Notes under the pieces: model-generated
What the model was told of the DNA's origin: nothing
The model's input: only the letters and a program-made list of their open reading frames with translations
Databases searched by the model: none
Source: Strigamia acuminata
Lineage: Eukaryota; Arthropoda; Chilopoda; Geophilomorpha; Linotaeniidae
NCBI GenBank assembly: GCA_949358305.1
Contig: OX442314.1
Span: 48,554,581-48,618,580 of the forward strand
Length of the DNA stretch: 64,000 nucleotides
Direction of reading: 5' to 3'
Position numbers and translations under genes: made by a program
Shown here: positions 54,960 through 64,000 of the stretch, piece by piece
How positions within the stretch are numbered: position 1 is the first letter of the stretch
Layout: each line of letters starts with the position of its first letter

Positions 54960-57900
54960 GACCGGCCCGAAGGCCAGTCTGAGACCGAAAAAGCACGGCT
55001 GCTTTTACAGAGACGGGTATCAAATACCGCGCCGCTCGGCGGGTACTGTGCGCCGCTCGACCGAGCGGCGGGCCCGAGTCCCGAGTTCGATCTGAAAGTG
55101 TTGGCAAAACCCATCGAACGTGTTCGGGAAGACTCCCGTCCACAACGACGGCGCGAGACCCCCGGAAGATGAAAATAAAATACGAAACGGCTCATTTTCT
55201 ATAAAATTTTTATTCCAACGAATTACGACGAAGATAACCTAATTAACGGTTAAAGCACGGACCGCAAAGTCGGTCCCACGACCGAAGAATTAAAATTTTA
55301 ATCGTCTTTCTTTTTTCGTGTGATATTTTTTTTACCTCGTACCGATCGCCACATCGGACACGAGTAGAATGCACGCGACCGCACGCATGCTGCGAGGTTT
55401 AGACGGTCGAAGGAATGCCGGTAAGGGAGCTTATTTTCGGGGCGAGTCGTCGGGGCTGCCGCTGCCGCCGCTGTCGCTCAACGACCCCAACCGCATCTAT
55501 TCGTCGGGACGGATACGTTCCATTTTCGGACTTATTTATTTATTTATTTATTTATTATTTTGACCGGCCCGAAGGCCAGTCTGAGACCGTGGCGAAGCAA
55601 GGGTCCTTTTATATCGGATACCGCGCCGCTCGGCGGGTACTGTGCGCCGCTCGACCGAGCGGCGGGCCCGAGTCCCGAGTTCGATCTGAAAGTGTTGGCA
55701 AAACCCATCGAACGTGTTCGGGAAGACTCCCGTCCACAACGACGGCGCGAGACCCCCGGAAGATGAAAATAAAATACGAAACGGCTCATTTTCTATAAAA
55801 TTTTTATTCCAACGAATTACGACGAAGATAACCTAATTAACGGTTAAAGTACGAACCGCAAAGTCGGTGCCACGACCGGAGAATTAAAATTTTAATCGTC
55901 TTCCTTTCTCTGATGATCTTTTTTTTTTTTACTCCGTACCGATCGCCACGTCGGACACGAGTAGAATGCACGCGACCGCACGAGCGCTGCGAGGTTTGAA
56001 CGAACAAACGGATGCCAGCGCAGGACCTTATTTTCGGGGCGATTCGTCCGGGCTGTCGCTGCCGCTGACGCCGCTCAACGACACCACCTGCCCCTATTCT
56101 GGCCGGGACGGGGACGTTCTATTTCCGATTTATTCATTTATTTGTTATTTTGACCGGCCCGAAGGCCAGTCTGAGACCGAGACCCACCGACCGACCATTG
56201 GATGGTAGGCGACTCGACCAACAGAAAATGGCGACGAACATTTTAGGAGACGGAACCACACCAACGACCGACCGGCCATTTGGTACTCAACAGGTACTCC
56301 AGTCTCGATCTGAAAAACGTCCGCAATGTCTATCGGATGCGATGACCGGGACTCGCATCGACTGCGACGGTACACGGTCCCTGGGAAATGATTTAAAAAT
56401 GTAAAACGACGATTATTTTGTAAAACTTTTATTCGAATCTGCCACAACGAAGATAACCTAATTAACGGTTAAAGCACGAACCGCAAAGTCGGTGCCACGA
56501 CTGGAGAATTAAAATTTTAATCGTCTTCCTTTCTCTGATGATCTTTTTTTTTTTTACTCCGTACCGATCGCCACGTCGGACACGAGTAGAATGCACGCGA
56601 CCGCACGAGCGCTGCGAGGTTTGAACGAACGAACGGATGCCGGCGCAGGACCTTATTTTCGGGGCGAGTTAGTCGTCGGGGCTGTCGCTGCCGCTGACGT
56701 CGCTGCCGCTGACGTCGCTCAACGACGCCACCCACCCTTATTCTCGCCGGGACGGGTGCGACCTATTTCCGATCCATTTATTTATTATTTTGACCGACCC
56801 GAAGGCCAGTCTGAGACCGAGAGAGGTGTTTGTTTAGAAAGGACCCCCTATCGCCATACGCGAGAACCCGGCTACCACGCCGCTCGGCGGGTACTGCGCC
56901 GCTCGACCAAGCGGCGGGCCCGAGTTCCGCATTCGATCTGAAAGCGTTCGTGAAGCCCGTTGAACGTGTTCGGAGAGACTTCCGTCGACTATGACGGCGC
57001 CAGACCACCGTGAGATGAAAATAAAATACGAAACGGCTGATTTTCTGTGAAATTTTTATTACGACGAGTTGCGACGAAGATAACCTAATTAACGGTTAAA
57101 GCACGAACCGCAAAGTCGGTTCCACGACCGGAGAACTAAAATTTTAATCGTCTTTCCTTTTGCGTGTAATATTTTTTTTTTACCCCGTACCGATCGCCAC
57201 ACCGGACACGAGTAGAATGCACGCGACCGCACGCGCGCTGCGAGGTTTAGACGGACGAAGAAATGCCGGTGCGGGAGCCTTTTTTCGGGGCGAGTCGTCG
57301 GGGCTACCGCCGCCGCTGCCGCCGCTCAACGACGCCACCCGCCCCTAGTCTCGCCGGGACGGGAGCGTTCTATTTCCGATTTATTCATTTATTTGTTATT
57401 TTGACCGGCCCGAAGGCCAGTCTGAGCCCGAGACCGATTGGGGACCTGTCGACCACCCATTTGGTGCACAAGCATAAATACCGCACCACCGACCGATCCT
57501 CGGGTGGGAGAGGCGAATGCCATCTTGTCATCCAACGGGGATCGAGCGGCGCACGAGACGGGGGCGACGGCCCTCTCACTTTGGTCTCGATCTGAGGATC
57601 CCCTCAAAATCCGTAGAACGCGATGATTGAAACTAACGCCTACTACGACGGCACGAGACCCCCGGAAGATGAAAATAAAATGCATAACGGCTGATTTTCT
57701 ATAAAAATTTTATTCCAACGAATTACGACGAAGATAACCTAATTAACGGTTAAAGCACGAGCCGCAAAGTCGGTGCCACGACCGGAGAATTAAAATTTTA
57801 ATCGTCTTTCCTTTTTCGGGTGATCTATGCCGATCGCCACATCGGACACGAGTAGAATGCACGCGACCGCACGCGCACTGCGAGGTTTAGACGAGCAAAC

Positions 57901-58642
57901 GGATGCCGGCGCGGGAGCTTATCTTTTGCGACGAGTCGTCGGGGTTGCCGCTGCCACCACCACCGCCACCGTCCAGCGACCCCAACCGCCTTTATTCGCC
58001 GACTCGTTTATTTATTTATTTATTTATTTATTTGTTTATTTTTTTTGACCGGCCCGAAGGCCGGTCTGAGACCGAGAGGTGCTCTCGACAAAGATGTGTC
58101 CACCGTTGGATGCAAGAACTCGGGTACCGCGCCACTCGACGGGTACTGCGCCGCTCGGACGAGCCACGGCCCCTCGTTCCGCTGGCGATCTGGAAACTCC
58201 CACAAAGTCCGTCGAACGCATCGAGCGAGACTCGCTCCGATTATGACGGCGCAAGACCCCCGAAAGATGAAAATGAAATACGGAAATGTCAATTTTCCGT
58301 AAAAATTTTATTCCGATAAATTGCGACGACGATAATCTAATTAACGATTAAAGCACGAACCGCGAAGTCGGTTCCACAACCGGAGAATTAAAATTTTAAT
58401 CGTCTTTCTTTTTCGTGTGATATTTTTTTTACCTCGTACCGGTCGCTACATCGGACACGAGTAGAATGCACGCGACCGCACGCGCTGCGAGGATTAGACG
58501 GACGAAGGACGCACGAAGGGATGCCGACGCGGGACTTTATTTTCGGGGCGAGTCATCGAGGTTGCCGCTGCCGCCGCCACTCACTCGACGACCCCAGCTG
58601 CCACTATTCGCCGGGACGAACGCGTTCTATTTCCCGACCTAC

Positions 58643-58693
<51 letters not shown>

Positions 58694-59650
58694 TTCATTT
58701 ATTTATTTATTTATTTATTTTGACCGACCCGAAGGCCAGTCTGAGACCGACGAAGCAAGGGAGGTTTAAAAAAGACGGGTATCGGATACCGTGCCGCTCG
58801 GCGGGTACTGGCGCCGCTCGACCGAGCGACGGGCCCGAGTTCCGCATTCGATCTGAAAGTGTCGGCAAAACCCATCGAACGTGTTCGGGAAGACTCCCGT
58901 CCACAACGACGGCGCGAGACCCCCGGAAGATGAAAATAAAATACGAAACGGCTGATTTTCTGTGAAATTTTTATTACGACGAGTTGCGACGAAGATAACC
59001 TAATTAACGGTTAAAGCACGAACCGCAAAGTCGGTTCCACGACCGGAGAATTAAAACTTTAATCGTCTTTCTTTTTCGGGTGATCTTTTTTTTACTCTGT
59101 ACCGATCGCCACACCGGACACGAGTAGAATGCACGCGACCGCACGCGCTGCGAGGTTTAGACGGACGAAGGAATGCTGGTGCGGGAGCTTATTTTCGGGG
59201 CGAGTCGTCGGGGCTACCGCCGCCGCTGCCGCCGCTCAACGACGCCACCCGCCCCTAGTCTCGCCGGGACGGGGGCGTTCTATTTTCGATTTATTCATTT
59301 ATTTGTTATTTTGACCGGCCCGAAGGCCAGTCCGAGACCGTGACGAAGCAAGGGAGTTATTTGATCGGATACCGCGCCGCTCGGCGGGTACTGGCGCCGC
59401 TCGACCGAGCGGCGGGCCCGAGTTCCGCGTCCGATCTGAAAGCATTCGCGAAGCCCGTCGAACGTGTTCGGGAAGACTCCCGTCCACAACGACGACGCGA
59501 GACCCTCGGAAGATGAAAATAAAATACGATACGGCCGATTTTCTATAAAATTTTTATCCCGATAAGTCACGACGAAGATAATCCAATTAACCGTTAAAGC
59601 ACGGGTCGCGGAGTCGATTCCACGACCGGGGAATCAAATTTCGACTGTCT
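54960..59650. repeat. Tandem array of eight ~600-bp units with variable middle segments
   Basis: Units start with GACCGGCCCGAAGGCCAGTC at 54960, 55562, 56152, 56792, 57403, 58047, 58722 and 59313 (590-675 bp each; the last is partial). Each has a conserved head, a middle of 100-220 bp, and a conserved tail. The tail contains AAGATGAAAATAAAATAC, the GATAACCTAATTAACGGTTAA block, the CCGCAAAGTCGGT..CCACGACC block, a GAATTAAAATTTTAATCG palindrome, a T-run, and a GC-rich stretch ATGCACGCGACCGCACG. It ends in TTTA microsatellite. Middles in units 3 and 5 are unrelated to those in the others. Frames starting MHATARA in every unit are not conserved in length and look non-coding. Confidence 0.9.
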
Positions 59651-59659
59651 GTCTTCCCC

Positions 59660-59999
59660 CGTTACCCGTTTTTTAATTCCGAGCGATGTCCGGCGCGCGC
59701 CCGTTCGCTCCCTCCCTCTACCCGGAATAGACAGACGCGAGAACGGAGCAAAATCTCTGACCTCGGCCCGTCCCGCCGCTAGTTTATTTATTTTCGACTT
59801 ATTTATTTATTTATTTATTTATTTATCTATTTATTATTTTGTTTGTTTATTTAATTATTCTATTTCATTTTATTTTTTTAATGAATTATTATTATTATTG
59901 TTGTTTAGCTAGAAGTATGCTACGTCGCGTGTCATTATCGCCATTGTTATCACCGGGCGTCGCGTCGGTTCATTCGCCAAAATCAGACAGACAGACACA
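59660..59999 (+). promoter_or_regulatory. Upstream region of the acidic-protein gene
   Basis: After the 600-bp array ends there is a GC-rich stretch (59640-59780), a TTTA microsatellite and T-rich DNA (59780-59905), then a GC-rich probable 5' UTR up to the ATG at 60000. No clear TATA box is seen. Confidence 0.3.
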
Positions 60000-61232
60000 A
60001 TGGACGCGACACGCGCTTCGCACACGGAGGTAAATTATTAAACCATTACTTGTAAAATGTTATTTTGTCAATTGGCCGCGTTCGCGTTTTGCGTGCGCAG
60101 AATGCACGAACTCACCGAGTTACTCGCGTAAACGTTAGCGTCGCCGTTGTTCTCGTCGCTAGACGAAACGACCAATTTGACGAATGGACGAACGAGTTTA
60201 ACGAATTTGATAAAACTTAACGAGTGGACGAGATTAACGAATGAATGAATAAATAAAAAAAAATAAAGAAATAAATAGGCGTTTGTTTCGGGGCAATTCG
60301 TATAGTGCAACGAGTCGTGCGGTGAAACTATAGCGCCCCCCTCTCGCTCGTCCTTCGGTCTCTTTTCCTCACCTCCACCCCTTCTTCTTTCGGTTTTACC
60401 GCGCTCGCGCTTCGATTTAATTCAATTTAATTTAATTTATTCCTTCTCTACAGATGCCGATCGAAAACGAGAGCGAGAGTGGGAGCGAGAACGAGGCGCT
60501 GACGCAGCTGCAGCCGCCGCAGTCGCAGCTACCGTCGCAACCACCGTCACCGGGGACGTCGGAGACGCCGACGCAGCCACAGTCGCCGGAGACGCAGCGA
60601 ACGGTAAAGCGTCCCGGGGAAGCGGGCGATCCGGCGCCAACCAAAAAGGTATCCCGTCAAGATTGTCGTCGTTCATTCGTCTATTCATTCGCCTATTCCC
60701 CCTCCATTTTCCAGCCGCGTCAAGACGGAGAATCGTCGCCAGCGCGCGTCGTCGCCTCGTCGTCGAGCGACGCCGTCCCATCTACGTCGTCCGCCGCTCC
60801 CTTGTCGGGCGGGCTGGAGGCTCCGGCAAAGACAGTGGCGGAGGAGGGAGAGGGCGAAGAAGGAGGAGAGGGAGGAGAAGGAGAAGAAGAGGAAGAAGAA
60901 GAAGATGAAGAGGAAGAGGAGGAAGAGAGCGACGACCGAGACGTCGCCGATGGAGTCGAGTTGCTCCCGGCTGGAGGCCCCGTGTTCTCGCGTTTGGCGT
61001 TGGACGCGCACCGCGCTATAGTTAGAATGCTGATGCGCATGGTGAGTGAGTCAGTCGGTGGAAAACGTTCACCGTGCATGTACGCACCTTTTTTTCCCCG
61101 TATTTCGACAAACATTCGTTTTTTTTTTTTTTTTTTTTTTTTTAGCCGCCACCCAACACTGGTGGCTCCTCCGACGCACCGGCGGTTACCCGCGAGTCGA
61201 AGAAACGGGACAGTGAGCGAATTCTCCACTAA
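60000..61232 (+). CDS. Acidic low-complexity protein, 212 aa, 4 exons, unrecognised
   Basis: Exons are 60000-60029 (MDATRASHTE), 60454-60648, 60715-61041 and 61146-61232. Total 639 nt, all phase 0. Exon 2 is Gln/Pro/Ser-rich. Exon 3 has a Glu/Gly-rich acidic run of about 45 residues, then SRLALDAHRAIVRMLMRM, which could be an amphipathic helix. The short last exon ends SKKRDSERILH. A Lys/Arg patch (KKPRQD at the exon 2/3 junction) could act in nuclear import. Introns of 66 and 104 bp match the compact style of this half. Long acidic runs are seen in chromatin and histone-binding proteins, but I do not assign a function. Confidence 0.6.
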
Positions 61233-61319
61233 GCGCCTCTTCGAATACTCATCTTTTCTTCTCTCATTTCAGAATAGATGGATAGGCAGATAAAGGCGAC
61301 ATCGAGGATCGAAACGGCC

Positions 61320-61420
61320 AATATTTCATTTTATTTCATTTCATTTCATCTTTATTTTATTTTATTTTATTTTATTTTATTTTATTTTTTTATGTATTCG
61401 ATTTGTTTATTAATTTGTTT
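61320..61420. repeat. ATTTC/ATTTT pentanucleotide microsatellite
   Basis: A run of ATTTC then ATTTT units lies downstream of the acidic-protein gene stop codon. Confidence 0.9.
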
Positions 61421-62612
61421 GTTTGTTTTCATTTGTTTTCATCGATTCGTTTAAAATGCTAGACGAATAAAAAATAAATAAATAGATAAACGAACTCGGT
61501 TGTTGTTGCGTGGCTTCTTTAAGCGAGCTCGGGGTTGCCTCGCACGCACGAGGGGCGCACCGGTAGTTACTTCCGTGGTGTTGCGCCGTGCACACCGTGC
61601 GCCGACGGTAGTTTGCGCGCATTGTCTGTCGCGCGACCCACTCGGTCTATCGGTACGGAGGCATCGTCGTGGTTCGTATTTTGGAGCGGCCGTGTCTGGC
61701 CTCGAGAGGGAGAGGAGGGGGAGGAGGAGGAGGGAGGGGAGACGGTGACAAATATTTATTTTGAAACAAATTACCGGGACTACCGGCGCTCGTTGGCGCC
61801 CGTTGTCCCGTGCGGGCCGTTAACGGGCCGCCGACGATCCCGCAACGGCCCCGTAACGGCCCGTACGGGCCGTTAACGGGCCGCACGAGGTTGGCGAGGC
61901 CGCCGCACGGGCCGCCGACGGTCCCGTAACGACCCCGTTAACGGCCCGTGCGGGCCGTTAACGGGCCGCCGACGGTCCCGTCACGATCCCGTAACGGCCC
62001 GTACAAGCCGTTAACGGGCCGCCGACGGTCCCGTCACGATCCCGTCACGGCCCGTGCGGGCCGTTAACGGGCCGCCAACGGTCCCGTCACGATCCCGTCA
62101 CGGCTCGTGCGGGCCGTTAACGGGCCGCCGACGGTCCCGTCACGATCCCGTCACGGCCCGTGCGGGCCGTTAACGGGCTGCCGACGGTCCCGTCACGATC
62201 CCGTCAACGGCCCGCATGGAATCGTACGGGCCGTTAACGGGCCGCCGACGGTCCCGTCACGGTCCCGTCACGATCCCGTAACGGCCCGTACAAGCCGTTA
62301 ACGGGCCGCCGACGGTCCCGTCACGATCCCGTCACGGCCCGTGCGGGCCGTTAACGGGCCGCCGACGGTCCCGTCACGATCCCGTCACGGCCCGTGCGGG
62401 CCGTTAACGGGCCGCCGACGGTCCCGTCACGATCCCGTCACGGCCCGTGCGGGCCGTTAACGGGCCGCCGACGGTCCCGTCACGATCCCGTCACGGCCCG
62501 TGCGGGCCGTTAACGGGCCGCCGACGGTCCCGTCACGATCCCGTCACGGCCTGTGCGGGCCGTTAACGGGCCGTTAACGGGCCGTTAACGGGCCGTTAAC
62601 GGCCCGTTAACG

Positions 62613-62709
62613 GCGTAAAACCAAAAACAGGATTCGAGATTAATGTCTATGAATGTTGTACGCGTTTTCACGTACGTGTTGTCGGTTGTTGATTTTTTCG
62701 ATTTACGCC
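62613..62709. repeat. 97-bp island 1 inside the GC satellite
   Basis: An AT-richer segment starting GCGTAAAACCAAAAACAGG and ending TTTTTTCGATTTACGC, with GGCGTAAA/TTTACGCC inverted ends. It is repeated with the same length at 62981 and 63318. Confidence 0.9.
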
Positions 62710-62980
62710 GTAACGGCCCGTTAACGGCCCGTTAACGGCCCGTCAACGGCCCGTCAACGGCCCGCATGGAGTCGTACGGGCCGTTAACGGGATCGTGACG
62801 GTCCCGTCACGATCCCGTCACGGCCCGTGCGGGCCGTTAACGGGCCGCCGACAGTCCCGTCACGATCCCGTCACGGCCTTCGTTCCCGGACTTCGGCTCG
62901 CCGACGGCCCGTACGACCTCACGCGGGCCGTTAACGGGCCGTTAACGGGCCGTTAACGGCCCGTTAACGGCCCGTTAACG

Positions 62981-63077
62981 GCGTAAAACCAAAAACAGGA
63001 TTCGAGATTAATGTCTATGAATGTTGTACGCGTTTTCACGTACGTGTTGTCGGTTGTTGATTTTTTCGATTTACGCC
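62981..63077. repeat. 97-bp island 2 inside the GC satellite
   Basis: Identical to island 1 as far as I can read. It is flanked by GTTAACGG 11-mers on both sides. Confidence 0.9.
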
Positions 63078-63317
63078 GTTAACGGCCCGTTAACGGCCCG
63101 TTAACGGCCCGTCAACGGCCCGCATGGAGTCGTACGGGCCGTTAACGGGCCGCCGACGGTCCCGTCACGGTCCCGTCACGGCGCGTGCGGGCCGTTAACG
63201 GGCCGCCAACGGTCCCGTCACGATCCCGTCACGGCCCGTGCGGGCCGTTAACGGGCCGCCGACGGTCCCGTCACGATCCCGTCACGGCCTGTGCGGGCCG
63301 TTAACGGCCCGTTAACG

Positions 63318-63414
63318 GCGTAAAACCAAAAACAGGATTCGAGATTAATGTCTATGAATGTTGTACGCGTTTTCACGTACGTGTTGTCGGTTGTTGATTT
63401 TTTCGATTTACGCC
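63318..63414. repeat. 97-bp island 3 inside the GC satellite
   Basis: Identical to islands 1 and 2 as far as I can read, with the same GGCGTAAA/TTTACGCC ends. Confidence 0.9.
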
Positions 63415-63758
63415 GTAACGGCCCGTTAACGGCCCGTCAACGGCCCGCATGGAGTCGTTCGGGCCGTTAACGGGCCGCCGACGGTCCCGTCACGATCCCG
63501 TAACGGCCCGTTACGGCCAAGGGCCGTAACGGGATAACTGAGAGAGTCGGGTGCGAGACCACGTGACCCGGAGTGTGGTTTTTGGGGGCGAGGGCCGTCC
63601 TCCGACCGCGCCGTGACGCGCCCCGGGTCGGATCAAGAGGCGACCCGGTCGGAAACCGAACCTCGGGGTTCCTCGGGGCGTGGTTTTTTGGGGAGGGGGG
63701 GGGGGGGGGGGGATTGGGTCGCGTGCTCCGACCGCGCCGCAACGCGCCGTGGGTCGGT

Positions 63759-63901
63759 CACCAACCTTTGTCAATATTTTATAAATTTCCACGGAATTTC
63801 AACAATGTTTTACATAAGTCCGTCAAATCGGGCAGAAATATCCCGTACAATGTCGCTGCAATTCTGTGGAAATTTATCAGATATTGACAAAATTCGGTGA
63901 C
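63759..63901. mobile_element. Small hairpin/MITE-like element
   Basis: The left arm TTTGTCAATATTTTATAAATTTCCACGG pairs imperfectly with the right arm ending GATATTGACAAAA. The outer CACC/GGTG also pair. It is about 143 bp, AT-rich within GC-rich surroundings, with no coding capacity. TSD is unclear. Confidence 0.5.
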
Positions 63902-64000
63902 GGGCGGAAGGGCGATTCCCGGGCGGAAGAGAGAGAGAGAGAGAGAAAGGGGGGACGGCCGGCGCCTACGCCGACGGGGCGCGGAGGGCGAGTGCACTGT

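Larger units (their letters stand above)
61790..63540. repeat. GC-rich satellite of 11-mers (53-bp higher-order unit)
   Basis: The dominant 53-bp unit is four 11-mers and one 9-mer: GGGCCGTTAAC, GGGCCGCCGAC, GGTCCCGTCAC, GATCCCGTCAC and GGCCCGTGC. Near the three islands it simplifies to plain 11-mer runs (GGGCCGTTAAC, switching to GGCCCGTTAAC). The switch makes large palindromes because the 11-mers are reverse complements of each other. Confidence 0.93.

Noticed and set aside
55369-59314. Repeated MHATARA... open frames in the 600-bp array
   Set aside because: The start is conserved but length and frame vary by indels in each unit, and frames end in TTTA microsatellite (LFIYLFIY). They are likely non-coding.

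Overview
This window is animal nuclear DNA, most likely from an invertebrate. I cannot name the taxon from sequence alone. The evidence is split genes with GT-AG introns, several animal gene families (RUN/PTB adaptor, ZIP zinc transporter, GT31 glycosyltransferase, THAP/P-element transposase, piggyBac transposase), tRNA-derived SINEs, and many nested non-autonomous DNA transposons and satellites. There are no operons, no CRISPR and no prokaryotic signals.

Layout. (1) 1-24.73 kb is a head-to-tail array of five long units: two short ones (3632 and 3658 bp), two of 6033 bp, and one partial long one. Each carries a copy of one gene. In the long units it is a three-exon gene (TATA-like box, 18-nt first exon, AT-rich intron with a 10-11 bp repeat and a GC-rich MITE, second exon, intron with a 1566-bp hAT element, third exon) encoding a 307-311 residue Val/Ala/Thr-rich protein I do not recognise. 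The short units lost exon 3 and the hAT element in a deletion with microhomology at its ends. (2) 24.82-25.68 kb is a 20-bp minisatellite, 43 units long. (3) 26.0-30.0 kb (minus) is a complete 19-exon gene for a 475-residue RUN + PTB-like protein. A 400-bp hAT-type element sits in intron 13. (4) 31.38-35.12 kb is a P element with an intact five-exon, 851-residue transposase and recognisable terminal and subterminal inverted repeats. (5) 37.2-38.7 kb (minus) is a ZIP transporter with an internally duplicated metal-site segment. 39.47-40.40 kb (plus) is a GT31 glycosyltransferase. 41.45-42.0 kb is a possible fragment of a DEG/ENaC channel. (6) A 200-N gap at 44307-44506 marks a change to GC-rich DNA with short introns. 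To its right are a coiled-coil gene (plus), a complete six-exon piggyBac transposase (minus, 643 aa), tandem SINEs, a nine-exon gene for a 953-residue zinc-finger/RS/PHD-like protein (minus), an array of eight ~600-bp units with swapped middle segments (54.96-59.65 kb), a small acidic-protein gene (plus), and a GC satellite built of 11-mers with three 97-bp islands (61.79-63.54 kb).

The genes do not form one pathway. The theme is mobile and amplifying DNA: two apparently intact cut-and-paste transposases of different superfamilies, at least three hAT-like insertions or insertion families, several MITEs, and tandem arrays at every scale from 10 bp to 6 kb. The piggyBac gene and three unrecognised neighbours share compact, short-intron architecture. 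They could be ordinary host genes or cargo of one larger element, and the sequence alone does not decide this. Exon models were built by hand from splice consensus and reading-frame continuity. Where phases close across all exons I regard the model as strong.
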